Shown here: positions 25,490 to 38,706 of the stretch, piece after piece
Numbering within the stretch: the stretch's first letter is position 1
Layout of the letters: every line of letters starts with the position of its first letter
DNA from: Paralvinella palmiformis
Lineage: Eukaryota; Annelida; Polychaeta; Terebellida; Alvinellidae
Length of the DNA: 64,000 nt
Direction of reading: 5' to 3'
Assembly (NCBI GenBank): GCA_025642065.1
Contig: JAODUP010000106.1
Coordinates: 557,001 to 621,000, forward strand
Program-made: the position numbers and the translations under genes
Notes under the pieces: model-generated
Told to the model about the DNA's origin: nothing
What the model saw: only the letters and a program-made list of their open reading frames with translations
The model's database searches: none

Positions 25490-26149
25490 GTGGAGAAGTG
25501 CTATTCTTTTCCATAGCGTCTATTTCTGCCCTATATTTAGTTGCTATTCTAACCCATGTACGCCAACAATGGCCAGCACGTCAACAACGTTATTTCTGGA
25601 GAAACTGCTGCAAAAAAGTACATGGGAAAGTTAGCAGCACACAGTTTAACTATGGACCAGAATACACATTATAGAGTGGCAGACTAGAAGGGAAACACTA
25701 TAAAGTCATTAGTCCATGATAAAGCTAAATGTCCTTAGATTAGCAATACACACCAGCAACAGAATACCTTCTCAAGTACTATACCAACCAGAAGCTGGGC
25801 ATTTCCGAGAGCCAGTTTTAGCGTATACCATTTTCTCAACGCTATCACGCGACTCTAGCAGTTACTTATCCGATTTTGGCTCATAGCTACCATTGTCCAC
25901 TTAAGGACTTGTAGGTAATTGGTTACCAGTTCTTGAAATGGTCAATGCGAACTAACAGCTGCTAACTATCAGATGGTAAGTAATTGGCCTGTTATAATCT
26001 AATGATACATAATTATGGAATAGTTCTTGCAGATCATATCTCAGTTGACTTGTTTAGCCTCATCACTGGCCACAAGTGTCTGCCTGGGGAAACAAATGTC
26101 ACAAACACAGGCTCATTTTGTAGATGCGGATTTGTTATCTGTTAGAGCG

Positions 26150-26640
26150 TCTGAGGATGTTACCTTATGATAGAGATTAAGGTTAGCGTCTCTGGATCTC
26201 ACCTGATTAGAGGACAATTCTGATGGTGTCTTGAAATATTGCCTGATTACAGACAATGGCTGAACGATATATGTGGATGTTACTAATTAATGGACAATGA
26301 AGAACAGAGAGATAATAGTGAACCAATATATGTGGATGTTATCGGTTGACAGATAATGTTGGAAAATTGTCTGTGGAGGTTACCCTACAACAAACAATGG
26401 TGAGACAGTATATGTGGATGTTACCCAATGACAGACAACGAAAAGGGTACACTATGCCGACGTTATCTGATATTAAATGGTGGACCAGGGTCTGCAGATG
26501 TTAACTGATGCTAGTAAACGGTGGACCAATATGTGTGGATGCTGCCTTATGACATTGAATGATAGGCCAACGTCCGTGAATGTTACCCGATGATATTCAG
26601 TGATGAAGAAGACTTGTGGATGCTACTTGTGGTATGCCCC
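26150..26640. repeat. Degenerate minisatellite, period about 41 bp
   Basis: A motif close to TGTGGATGTTACC followed by TGATGACAGACAATGG and TGGACCAATATA recurs head to tail. The TGTGGA-type anchor falls at about 26273, 26331, 26372, 26413, 26455, 26493, 26534, 26575 and 26615, so most spacings are 38-42 bp. One longer interval (58 bp) may mark an insertion or a lost anchor. Weaker units lie upstream at about 26152, 26192 and 26231. The period is not a multiple of three and stops occur in every frame, so it is not a protein repeat. Confidence 0.8.
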
Positions 26641-26998
26641 ATCATGAAGCTAATCTCCACAAGAACGAACAAAGATCTTATCAAATAAAGAGCACATCTT
26701 CTTAAATCCCCCATTACTGTCATCACGTTTCTATTAGGTCACAAGGTGTATATTTTGAACCGGTTAATCTGTCATTTTTAGGCTACTGAATGTCCACGTG
26801 AAAAGTACGGATATGTTAAGCTAACCAACTGTAGCGTGACAACTGCAGTTAGACAGTTGGGAACTGTGCTGCTCGTTACTGGTGCTAAATATAGGCTGAT
26901 TATAAGGACTGGTGTGCTCTTTGTCATTATCGTCTGTTCTACCACCAAAGGGCACGATAATGCTACTAGCAACGGAGAGGAGAGGATGACGCAGTTAA

Positions 26999-26999
<1 letters not shown>

Positions 27000-27044
<45 letters not shown>
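27000..27044. repeat. (CA)n microsatellite
   Basis: About 22 CA units, followed by a 31-base pure pyrimidine tract (27045-27075) of CT and C runs. Confidence 0.97.
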
Positions 27045-27047
<3 letters not shown>

Positions 27048-27377
27048 CTCTCCCCCTCCCCCCTCTCTCTCTCTCAGCTATAAATGGACTAAATGATAAT
27101 ATAAGTGAACAAAATATTTTCTGTTCTGAAAGCTATTCCTATACACACTCCCGTGGGAGGAATGCAGACATCGGCAAGGGAATACTGTTATTGTACCTAT
27201 GCTATCAGACATATATACCACAACAAAGAACACTCTACGTCAATAGACTCAGGGCAGATGCTCATATTCACATGACGAAGTTGCACACAGCGTTGTACAA
27301 CTAACAATAACGTGCCGACAATCCTGAACAGGTCAATGCCATCTAATCATGAAACCATAATAGGACTGGCAGCAGCA

Positions 27378-27392
27378 AAGCATTGTGGGTAA
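27378..27392 (+). promoter_or_regulatory. ZNF143/STAF-like motif (candidate)
   Basis: AAGCATTGTGGGTAA matches most of the published ZNF143/STAF site as I know it (in the complementary sense YWCCCAYAATGCAYY). Weaker relatives with an ATTATGGG core occur near 16486, 39287 and 40356. An 8-base degenerate core is expected a few times by chance in a window this size, so only this copy is listed. No transcription unit is attached. Confidence 0.2.
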
Positions 27393-28020
27393 CTGCTAAG
27401 GGCATGATCATGTGAATATCGCATTCACAAACCACCACTTTCAACGGTCACTAAGTGAATGACAATGCTCAGTTTCAGATTGGTGATGTGAAGATTAGGG
27501 ACATTTCACTCACAATCACCGACTGCTTGTTAATCTTTTACATATTTTAACAGCAATTCAGTTATAAATGAATACTTGGTCAAGCAGTATTAGTTAGTGC
27601 TGATTATGGATAGAAGTTCTAGGACTTGCTTCTTGTACCATATTCGTTATTAGACCAAAACAAAGCTGTTGTCAACAGATTATCACAAAGTTGCTCGCCC
27701 TGTGGCATGCTAAATAATAGATCACTATTGATAGTAGTTCCATAGTAACTGGCTGCAATATGAATTGCTTTCAGCCAATTAGCAGATATTGACCTCTCGA
27801 CATACCTACAACATCAGCTGGCAAAACACCTGGCCTTTTATCTGCTATTACTAAAAGTGTATTTCAGCTTTTCTAGTTTGTTAATTAGCCATGTACAAAA
27901 GCTGGAGGTTCAGCTCTGACATGTTTTATCATGCATACAACTGCTTTCATGAGAAGGCTAAAGGACATTGCTAATCAAACTTTTAATTGAAACTCCCCTT
28001 CCTAAAATCTATTAATTTTC

Positions 28021-28026
<6 letters not shown>

Positions 28027-28071
<45 letters not shown>
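28027..28071. repeat. (AT)n microsatellite
   Basis: About 22 AT units. Confidence 0.97.
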
Positions 28072-28074
<3 letters not shown>

Positions 28075-28103
28075 CATCTGGTTCATATGAGTTAATATAA
28101 GAA

Positions 28104-28183
28104 TGATCACCACTATCATGATCACCATCAACATAATCATTATGACCATCAACATCATGACCATCAACAGCTCCATCATGATA
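28104..28183. repeat. Imperfect ATCATGACCATCAAC repeat
   Basis: Words such as ATCATGATCACCATCAACA and ATGACCATCAACATC recur with variable spacing. On the minus strand they read as a low-complexity Met/Val/Ile run, which is not a gene. Confidence 0.7.
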
Positions 28184-28669
28184 CAGTTTAGTGGGTCATC
28201 CAAGCAAAGTTCATTTTTAAACTCTGCTTACCTGTACCATAAATACACTGATTAACTCTGAACATCCTAGCTGTCACTATAAATACGCACCTCACATCTT
28301 CATTCAGTTGGGACACCTGAACTATGCTTTGCTTGCATGTACGGAAGCAACCAGGATCTGATCTGGTTCCCCATAACAAATAACCAGATAATCACATCTA
28401 CTGCTGTTAGGTATGCAGCTAATATACACCTGCCACTTGATCAGCAGCTGATCTAATCACCATCAAAAATGATGATGCACCTTCCAGTTAGCCATTTCGC
28501 CAGCTCAAGCACTACTACTACATACTGTGTGCATAACTTGTACAGAATTAATCAAATAACAAAACTGATTAGGTCATGTTTTATTCACCTAGTAAATATA
28601 TCACAAATGTGCAAAAACACAAATTGTATTTGTTTTAATATAGATATCTAGACTCCCCTTTTATCCATG

Positions 28670-28670
<1 letters not shown>

Positions 28671-28716
<46 letters not shown>
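28671..28716. repeat. (TA)n microsatellite
   Basis: About 23 TA units. Confidence 0.97.
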
Positions 28717-28717
<1 letters not shown>

Positions 28718-30120
28718 CCAGTATATAAATATGGATATATCTGCTCTGCATTTGTAATAATATTACACTAACAAGGTTGGAAATATGCTTAACACAAGAA
28801 ACTAGGTTGCTCCATTGTTCTGATGAGAAACTGTAGCAAACTGTTCATAATAACAAGAAGACAATTACTAAGAGACTAGTCAGCCTTTATTTCTTGCAGT
28901 CATCTGGGAATGGCATATTACAATCTAATATCTTAGTCTGGCTATCGGTGGGTCTCTGCCTGCATTAACAGCTTTTCTTCCTTAAGGCCAAGGATATGGT
29001 TCTACACGGGGAAGGCTTCCTGTTAGAAACCATACCCTCTACCAGCTGAATAAATACACATATCCAGGTGTGTGTTTTTTATACTATGGTCAGTATAAGA
29101 CTGATAGCGATCCAAGCAGCTAGATGACTGACTTGCCCGCTAGCTAGCCAGACAACAACAATCACACCACCGGCAGCCAGCAAACTAACGTGCAAACTCG
29201 CCAACTAATATATGTAACAAACAAAGCAATCAGCTAACCTACCCAGCTAACTAACTTGTGAATCACCAGCCAACCAACCAACATAGGCAGACAGTAGTTG
29301 TCATTAGGAGCCTAACTGAGCTCATGTGAAAGAAAGTCTGCGATAAAAGCGGACCGTTGTATAATGCTCGGATCATTTTGACAGTGATGCCCAGAAGCCA
29401 CATATAGAATTAGCGTAATAACTATTGGCGATGGAAGACACTGTCCGGCGTTGGGAGCCATATTTCAACAATTCTCCAAGCCATCAATAAACAAGAAAAC
29501 ATTCCATCATTACGCAAGCGATTAGAATAGCTCTGGTGAGTATCTGCAGAATTTCATAATTATGATCAATAGAGGAGAACCCAATTAAACCATGGTCATG
29601 TTAGGCAAGCCATTCCCTCTCACTGATAATGGCTGGAACATTTAAATAGAGAACTCAATGGATACAGCACATTACAGCCATATTCCCTGGGCGGCATTTA
29701 TCTTGATTAAGACGAGGCACTAATGAAATTCACCTTCTGCTGTTAATATTCCATCAAGAAGCTGGCTCCTGCCACAGAGACCAGGAATCTATAATTAATA
29801 TCAAACCTAGCAGACTGTAGAGTGAAATGGAGAATATTTATATAAAAAAAGAACCCAGGCAGCGAACATATACCCTGCGGACTCAATAGGAAACAGAGAG
29901 CACACAATGCCAACACAGTTGTAGGTATTGCTATCATTTCCGTTAACAACTCTAGATTTTAATAATCTCCATTAAAAAGTTCACGGAAATGAGAAATAAT
30001 AATGTACTAAAGTAGGCCGCAACTGAATTTAAACCTGGTCTACTAAAGAACAATCAGTAACGTGTCTCACAACCAAAAACACGCCGATGTTTTAGAGAGT
30101 CGTGTTTACTAAAGCTAATA

Positions 30121-32564
30121 TCAGTTGTTTATTATCGGAAATAACCATCCCGAAGCAACAGAACTAATTAAATAACCCATACATAACAGTGAACATAGTC
30201 TAATGCTCTGTGACAGGGGCGGGTGAACAGCAATAACAGAATAATGCAGCAAGCAGACGAGCAAACAACGAGCAGCGAAGAAAAACATCCATACAGTTCT
30301 GCTAGTAACAAACAAACAAAGCCAATATCTATTAAACATCAAAGTCTTCCAAGACGTAATTGACAGGAAGACATTAGGCTTGGCCAACAAACGGGCCGCC
30401 GCAGTCCAATAATACGGCAACAAAAGCATCGCACCACTCGTCAAAGTGCAATATCCGGATATAACATTAACACAGCCTGTATTGGAGGGAGTAGTCAAAC
30501 CACACTGGCTCAACGTATATATACCTAACGGCGGTTTACTTTGGTGCCTGGCATACAAGAGGAAAAGATCGCTGGACAATAAAAAAGATCATCTGGGCTG
30601 GCCATTCGGTCAGCCTTGTCTCACGGACATGCAAGTAAGACGGCGCCATTACCCCTTCTCTGTGACGCTTCCAAGACGGGCCGTTTCCCCATCGGTCGTT
30701 CATCAGGCGTTTCCTCCATGACGAAACCGGCCCCTGTTTAGCTAGACAAACCAATCTATTTCGGTTGTTCCAGCCACATTACCATCCCATTTTCGGCCAA
30801 CAAAAACTCATTCTCCACATCAGCGGGGAGACGCTGAAACCCATTGTGAGGCAAGTAGTTCTCCCCACAGACATCGGAGCTAACAATGAATTCTATGGAC
30901 AATGTTTGTTTGATTCGCTGCCCAACAAAATAATTACTGAAATACCATCCCAGCTGAATCCATCAATGTTACGTGCATTTTGACGCACGCACAATAACTC
31001 ATCAGCAATTGTGCCTAACAAATAAGTTGTTCAAAAAAGATAAAAATATATTTTGGTAGGCTGCAAATAATAAGTAAAAATACGTTACCTTGCATGATTC
31101 TTCAGACACCAATATCGAATATCGGCAAACCAATGGAGAACAACAAAGTTAGTAAACTTTATGGCGTCTAAAGTGAAATAATATCCTATTATAATGTATG
31201 AATATTAACATAAGTCACATTTTCAATTCCATCTCTCAAGCTACAGTCAGAGTCCAATGTGGTAGCAGCGCTAACATCAACACAAAAAAGCGCTATAACA
31301 GTGCAATGGATATCACCTGCCATAGGGCGCAATCTTCATTGATATTACACACAGACACACACACATCGATAATACAAAATCGATGATCAACTATGAATAT
31401 TAAATGCCAAGTAGTCGAAGATCAGCGTCGGCGTACCCGAAGAACATTTAACATCCATTCCATCTAGGGCAGAATGCATGCCGACATTTAAACATGGCTG
31501 CGACTCCTCCTTGAAAGGTCCAGCTTCACACTTCGCCTCATGTTCCGTTAAGATGTCGTCGATGATAATCCAAGCGGTACACACCACATCCCTTGGTCTA
31601 ATCTAGACCATCGGAGACTTCGGACAGAAATCACGAGCGACAACAGAGTAGAGTGTGTGTTCTCGCCAATCTTAGACATTAATTAACACAGGCTAATTAC
31701 GGAGCACTCCACGTTCTGGGGGTATCTCCAGCCATCTTCAGATGAGTTCTCGTGATGATGAACAGCGCCGATTCTCATCAAGAATCAATACCAAGAGATG
31801 TGCGAGGTAGCAGTTCGCCTGTCTGCGTGGTGACTCAGAAGCAACAACAACATCCAGTCATCTTCGTCATCACGCCGTATTCCCCAGCGAAAAGCCTCAC
31901 ATCTGCAAGATGCCGGCCGGTAAGCCGCGGTCATTGTTACGATCGCAGACAATGCACTCACCGATTCTCGGCCTCGGCTAGCAATCAATAGCCGCGGCGC
32001 TCGGCGTTCACGTTTCTCAGCCAATTCACAAAATCATTGCCGGAAAATCGTGACCATTGATGAGCGCATCGATCTAACGGCGAACGGCGCTGGAATGGCA
32101 CGGCCGGTTATAGACAGGTCCTGTGGCGAAGTCATCTACCACACTACACACCCACACATCCCCAGTCGGCTGCGGTGCTTCAGTGGAAGGTACCGAAGGG
32201 GCGCACCCGGCCCGGTCGGAGAGCCAGGCCCGCACCACCCTCACAAATTTACTCCGTTACCGAAAGGCCAAACTAGTATTGATCACGGTGACATCTTCGC
32301 CGTTTTGGCTTCGTCGCCGGCAGAGGGAGGCCAACCCCAACTAGATTAAGCGTAAGAGAAAGCAATGGCAGAAAAGCTCGGCGGAGTTCAAAGAACCAAT
32401 AAAACAGAAATAGCAGTCCGAGGAGATGATTTGGTAACCGGTCAAAAAGGCCACATAAGGCCAATAACTGCGTGCGCTGCATTAAAAAAAGGTGTACAGT
32501 AGTGCGCATGGCATTTAAAGCCAGCTTAGGCATTCATAGCGTCTAAGCTAACATTAATGACACA
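30121..32564. other. Mixed and CpG-rich non-coding DNA
   Basis: The longest open frame of the window (152 codons, minus strand, 30121-30579) lies here. It is hydrophobic and Leu/Ser-rich throughout without an ordered topology, has no recognisable family motif, and is within what chance can give in 64 kb. From about 31740 to 32350 CG dinucleotides become frequent, including ATCGATCTAACGGCGAACGG. Overlapping frames on both strands there are probably a by-product of low stop-codon density. Possible regulatory block; no gene is supported. Confidence 0.5.
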
Positions 32565-32598
32565 ACACACACACACACACACACACACACAGAGAGAG
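32565..32598. repeat. (AC)n(AG)n microsatellite
   Basis: About 13 AC units followed by four AG units. Confidence 0.95.
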
Positions 32599-35500
32599 AC
32601 TGTTTTTCAAGATGACACAAAACCTTACAATAAGTGCTTGAAGGTGCTGCTTTCCACCAGACCTATACTAGAAACTTGAAGAAGATTCGAAAGCTGAACT
32701 AGTTTAGTTTAGACCAACAGAAGTGCCGTTGTGTTATTTCCCCGACACCTTTAATCAACCGCAATGCAACTAACCGGGTAATTCGTTCCACAGTAAACGA
32801 TTAACTGCATCACTTATGCAGCTTTCTGCTTCTCACCTCACAAACGGAGCCGAGGAAGCATCACTTGATCAATCTGATATTAAGATCTCTTATTAAACAC
32901 TCTTCGCATAATTCATGCAACGACAACAACAACAACAACAGCCAAGCATTCACATCACAACTTTTAATCAACAGTTAATCCTCGATACACTGCTGCACGG
33001 GCGCCGGAGGAAGACGAAACTGGACTGGTCTCTGGGACGGCAGTCCACATTCCAACAGGCTGGTAGGCCCAGAGGATGTAAAACTGAGGCAATATCAGTA
33101 ATGCATCATGTCTAGTTTAATGGAAAACCGCAATACAGCTTAATAACGGCTAGTTCTATCACTAATTATTTTGCGTAGCCATGAAAATGGCCTTTATGCC
33201 AACTTAGCGCAACGGTAGGAAAATCAATTACAAAAGGCAAAGAAAACTATACTGCACAGATATACTTAAATATAACTATTCTGTTAGAAATGATGAGGGT
33301 TACACCATTAAGGTAGAATTTGTCGCTCGCAAGTAACTCTGGCCACAAACTTAAATATGTAATATCTTCCATTTTACAACTGCATATTGTTCATTCACCA
33401 AAGAAGAAAAGCATCCACGACAAGGATGGAGAAATAATTACGCTCCAAGAATTACATTTTCAACCATAATGTGGAGAGCCACATGGTCATGTGGGTGTAG
33501 GCACATTCATTAACACACACACACACACAGAGAGAGAAAGAGAGAGAGAGATAGAGTGAGAGCGCGCGCACAATATTACAATCATTCAGATAATTAAATA
33601 GTACTACGATTGGATGATTCAAAATTAAAAGTGAAACCATACTGTTCTTCTCACATTGCTGCCAACAGTTCGTATACCATTGACTAAACCATGCACCAAA
33701 ATGCTGAACAATGCCGACATCTAAGCAATCACCGCAGTCAGATATTGAAATAAATCATAAATATTGTATGTCATCGCTATAATAATCCAATCTTGGTGAC
33801 AGGAAACAGCGTTATTTAAATGACAGATTAGAAGAAGCAAATGAACGTGAATGCCTGCCGTAGTCTCCCTGTATCGTGCACAATTATGCCAGAAGACGAT
33901 CGCCTTGATATGATTACCTTACCAACTGAGACGATCACTTTGATGGATGTGCTTGCGATCTGGCTATAAACAGTGACAGGAATCGTCTCCGTTGTGACAC
34001 AGACTATAAACTTGGAATGAGTGACATAAATTAGAGAAATTAAGCGTGAAGCAGATTCCAGGCGCTCTATCAAGTGCTTTAATGACGCTGGCATGCATGT
34101 AGATAAGAAGTCTGTTAGAAGCCTCTTAATAAGTAGTGGCCAACGATGTCGTGGAGAAAGCTGGCGCACATTAACTGAAAGAAACAGGCAGAACAAAATA
34201 TGCTCATGACTTATAATATTGTTGATGATATTATTATTATTATATAAATATTTTCATTGTCGACCGTGATGCCACTCAGCGTTAAGAACTTGACGGATGT
34301 ACAACAAGGACAATTGATCATTTCGTGTTTCACTGAAACCAAGTATTTTCAATATCTATTCCCTACGGACATATCGGAGGTATAAACGGAGCAAGGATAC
34401 TGATACTAAAAAGCAGAAGTTATGTTTTTCCCATGAGTAGACTGAAATGAGAATAAGGATGAAAAATTACTATACGAAAAACAGAATCAGGTCTTTCGAA
34501 CTTCTAAAAGTAACCCTTTGACGGTTTACTTTAAGAGCTTTGAGGGATTATTGTTAAACCCAAACTGCATCATTCTGACGAATTACGAAGTATTATTGAA
34601 GGCTTTATATGGATATCGATGCCCGTTCTCGGTGGACACTGGATGGTTGAGAGTGTACAAATCTAGGTGTCAGTGGTCGACCAGATCGGACTGTTAGTCC
34701 AGAAGGCTAGGACGAAAATTCATAAGGGCTGATGGCTTTATAGGAAAAGCCAATGTGCAGCCGAGATAAGACGCCACCCGAATTGATGGAAACACCCGAT
34801 ACACTGGAGACGTGACCGGACACCAACAGCAACTAGCAGCGGGGTATCCCCAGCTAATATTTCCCACTTGATTTCCTTTATTTATCAGAGATCATATAGC
34901 CGGTAATCTCCACCGTCTCCTTGTAGCCAAGCCAGGCTATGAAGAAGCTCTTCGGGGAATGTCACTCCCATTTCCCTGTTATCTGTTGCCGATAACACGG
35001 GCGTACATCACGTGGCCCGGTCTAGTAAAGTGTATTGCGGTTGGTTTCCATTTAGGAACACGAACGAATGACACCGGTTAGATAAGAAACGCACACCATA
35101 TAACGGAGACACAGACAGGCTATCATATAGATATCCTTCTATTCAGTATCCAATTAGATGACCATTAATCAAATTATCGAAGGACAAGCGCGGTTAGACA
35201 AAGCACTGGACGTACTAGAAGCAAATATATACACCAGCCGCACCAATGCTATCTTCGGTAATCAAATACAATAATTCTATTAACTTACTGCATAACCACT
35301 AATCATAATCAAGTTTACTTCGTCACAAACATCAAGGCGCAATCTACCCCATACATCATACTTCATAACCAATACGACTGCTGAAACGGCCAGAGCATGT
35401 TTTGGTATAGCGATGGCTGCACTTTGACACAGGCACCTCATCACTGACCAGCTACGCCAAAGACGCCGTAAATGATCACTAAGATGGCCCGCTACGTGCT

Positions 35501-36133
35501 GTCCGTGAATACTCACGGCGGCGGCTAAATATACTCCAACAATCCATCACGTAATCGTTTGTTTGTTCTAGGTAGCTCAGGTGTATAATTAGTGGCGCTC
35601 CACAAGATAATAAGCCTTAATCAATCGCCATGGTTATAGGCCGAGGGTGGGCTATTGTTGACACAGATCAGGCGGTGGCTGTCTGTACGCTCATCAATTG
35701 CTACGCTAACATCTCCAGACAGGTCATAGACTACTTGGACCTGGGCGCAATGATTAAATTCTAGATGTTTATAGACAGCAGGAGGCAAAGAGGCTGATTT
35801 AGGGCCAGAACCTGTCACCTGCCGAAGAAACTAAATCTGTAACCAGAACTGGATGGCAAGCAAAAAATCATACTTAACTCCGACTGCCTCACCATGACAA
35901 CAAATCCAAACAAATAAAAAAACCTAATGTCAACAAAAAGAAGGAAAAGCGTTGGTTATGTGATAACAGAACAGTTAGTGAAAGAAATCTACAAACAAAC
36001 TTCGTTTTATTGCTACAAGATGTTTTCTTTGACTGTTTTGCCATAATTTTGTACTGCTTCGCCTCCTAACCCCCCCTGAATATAACAACGCATTAGCTAG
36101 TCTCTTTCACGCTGAAGTGCATGGTTACGACCG
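32599..36133. other. Non-coding DNA, no gene seen
   Basis: Unique AT-rich sequence. A short (CAA)n tract lies at 32921-32942, and an AC/AG purine tract with a CGCGCG end lies at 33513-33570. The 122-codon minus-strand frame at 33828-34196 has no recognisable motif. Nothing else was seen. Confidence 0.6.
33513..33552. repeat. (AC)n(AG)n compound tract
   Basis: About eight AC units, then an AG-rich purine tract with interruptions, followed by GAGCGCGCGCAC. Confidence 0.9.
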
Positions 36134-36271
36134 AAATGGTAGCGCAGTTGGGCACAGGCCTACCTATAGGACAGAGAGTCAAATTTCGTCTAGCCAATGT
36201 ATGAAGTGTGTTTCATCTTTCATTTGGATATACGTTGGACCATTTTCTATGGCAAGTGCACAAGAGCGGAC
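36134..36271 (+). mobile_element. SINE family A, degenerate copy
   Basis: Block order matches the copy at 20981. GGTAGCGCAGTTGGGCACAGG corresponds to the head, AGTCAAATTTCGTCTAGC to the B-box region (GTTCGAATCTCGGCTTGG) and GAAGTGTGTTTCATCTTTCA to GAAGGTAGTTTCATCTTTGA. GTGCACAAGAGCGGACC corresponds to GTGCACAAAAGTAGCC in the tail. Many substitutions and gaps make this an old copy. Confidence 0.6.
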
Positions 36272-37934
36272 CACTAGAACAACAATTTACTGAAGTTACA
36301 GACTGAGTGTGTGGTTGACGGCCCATCACTGGTCACAATTGAGACTAATGGCTGAGCGACGACTATTACAGAGACATCCCACAAACGCGTATCACACGGA
36401 CTCTAACCCACAACCTAGAGGTATGCAGAACAATGCCCTGCGCTTTCTGAACTACTTGTACTTCTATACCTGGAATAAGAAAAACGTAATTTGTTGTCGC
36501 TAACTGTGGATCACATCTTAAAGACAGATTTGAAGATATCTCCTCCCCACACCCATTTCGCCGATCTGTATACGACAGTATTACCAACTGTTGTGGGAGT
36601 ATATTATTCGCAACTCTGCCAACTGCAAATCGTTTATAATATAGCCACCTCTACCCAACAAGCCACCTCTATCAATTTCATTAACGACTGGACTGGGATT
36701 TAACTGAGGTCTTTTCTCATTATTCTCCTCCACCAAGAATATTATATGTTGTATGATGTCAGGATACTATTCTGGAAATAGTATCATACCATTTCTATTA
36801 GTATTCTAATTAACTATGATTTTACTGAACAACATCTGTGAGCATTCTCTATAAATAAGGGTGCTTTATCAGATTAGCATTATTATTAGTACTAGTAGTA
36901 GTAGTAGTAGTACTACTACAAATTCACATATACCACAAGTCTCAAAATCAATACAGCCAACTCTAAATTAACTGGTTTTCAATAAGACGGAATTTCAATT
37001 TCAATTAAATGAGTCATAATGATGTCCACCAAGTACTACAAGTTAATTTAGTTCACTGACAAATAAGAAAAGGATTCCAACAGCAACTTATTCCAATGAC
37101 AAACTGAGAAGATCATATAAAACAAAGCTCAGTAGATGGTAGATGGATGGTGTAGTTACCAACTGATATTATCACAACAACATGCTATACACTTGCTACT
37201 TGTTAGTTCTGCTGCGCCAAAATGTTCTAAACACTTGCCACAAAACGGAGATAATGCTCCATTAGAATAGATCAACTATGAATTTGTTGCCTTTCTCTTT
37301 AAAAATAATAAAATCACTATCGTGTCCCATACAACAGCATGAATACATTAGGTCATCCATAACACATATCGTGTTGGGGGGAACAGAGAGGTACCAAACT
37401 GTTCTCCCTTATTGACAGATGAGAATATTATATTTTAAAACAAGCGGCTACAAGCAAAGGTCAAACACCACTCTCAAGCCTAATTAACATCACGTCAAAT
37501 CAGAAGTAGAGGTGCCTCGGTAAAACGCGCCAGTGTATAATAATTCAGCGCAGTCAACGGAAATTCATACTACTCGGGTTTAATATGAACAACATTTCCC
37601 GTTCGGTAAATGGCTGGTGTCTTCATGCCTCTCAAGAGACTCCCCACAACGTAGTCCGCCTAAGAGCAAAGACTTGTCGATAGTCATGCAGACATGCAGG
37701 GCAAAGAATTCTCGCAATAAACTCACTACGGTGACACTGTGAGGCCGTCTCCTGGGTAAATTCCAGCAGACACTCTCAATACAAGCCGCCATACATCACT
37801 GGTCCTGTGCAGTGGCCTGGTCTGTACTTTATGGCTGTGCTAGCCGTACAATAAATACAATACACAAAAAACAGAGGCGGCCATAGTTGGGTCTGCAGCA
37901 ACGTGACAGTCCCAGAGATAAATTAACCATAACC

Positions 37935-37937
<3 letters not shown>

Positions 37938-37975
<38 letters not shown>
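37938..37975. repeat. (TA)n microsatellite
   Basis: Nineteen TA units. Confidence 0.97.
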
Positions 37976-37979
<4 letters not shown>

Positions 37980-38427
37980 TATAAGGCAATTGATTACACC
38001 ATGGTATGTCATTTGTAATTGTAAGCGTTAATGGCATGCTCCGTTTGCTCCAGTGTGACAAAGAGGGGTGAGCATAATACATCAGCGTTTAACTGACACT
38101 GTGGTAGGTGATCCAGGGAATGATATTCTATTTGAGAGTGACGTGCACGTGGAGTAAGGAGCATGCATTTGCCTGATCTTGAATCTCTTACCTCAAATGA
38201 GCTGTACCCGATCAGTAGTTTCACATCTACACAGATCTGAACGCCAGAATCGTACGGACAGAAGCTGATCAACGTTATTATGATAAGACATCGGATATGT
38301 GGGCATTATAATATAGTTCCATGTTAGACAGCTGGCACCGAAATGGATATGGCGGATTTCAGTCCCGCTGCTGGAATAATATATTTCCGAGACTTCTTTT
38401 AGTCTTTATAAAACCAGCCCACCTTGT

Positions 38428-38490
38428 CATCATCATCATCATCACCACCACCACCACCATCATAATCAGCATCACCATCATTTGTAAGTG
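38428..38490. repeat. (ATC)n/(ACC)n trinucleotide tract
   Basis: Five or so ATC units pass into five ACC units and then imperfect ATC/ATA words. Confidence 0.9.
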
Positions 38491-38666
38491 AATTTCTAAC
38501 AGCGCGAGTAAGGATGTTGTTTCTAGCTGAACAAGCTGTATGCGCATATGACAATTGAACATCAGCCACAGCAATAACGTGAAACTGTATACACGTATGT
38601 GATATATTATAAATGATACAACAGACTAGTTAGTGTATATAGTAGGAGACATAAATAAACAATTAC

Positions 38667-38671
<5 letters not shown>

Positions 38672-38703
<32 letters not shown>
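38672..38703. repeat. (TA)n microsatellite
   Basis: Sixteen TA units followed by a short purine tract (GAAAGAGAG). Confidence 0.95.

Positions 38704-38706
<3 letters not shown>

Larger units (their letters stand above)
21159..26149. other. Non-coding DNA, no gene seen
   Basis: Unique sequence with a CA array at 21589, alternating CG/CA tracts near 21748-21772 and 21898-21910, a 13-base C-run at 22879 and a TG array at 25453. The 116-codon minus-strand frame at 22009-22359 shows no domain or signal peptide and sits in mixed-composition unique DNA. A short inverted repeat CCTGATG-CTGTC-CATCAGG lies at 21301-21319. Nothing else was recognised. Confidence 0.6.
26641..30120. other. Non-coding DNA, no gene seen
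   Basis: AT-rich unique sequence with a CA array (27000), two long TA arrays (28027 and 28671) and an imperfect ATC-rich tract (28104-28183). A CAAC/CTAAC-rich patch lies near 29150-29290. No frame with protein-like composition was found. Confidence 0.65.

Noticed and set aside
30010..30075. GAATTTAAACCTGGTCTACT, a possible B-box complement with a tRNA-like tail
   Set aside because: The A-box is not convincing and no related body was found among the other elements.
33828..34196. 122-codon minus-strand frame
   Set aside because: Composition is unstructured, it has no motif, and nothing around it supports a gene.
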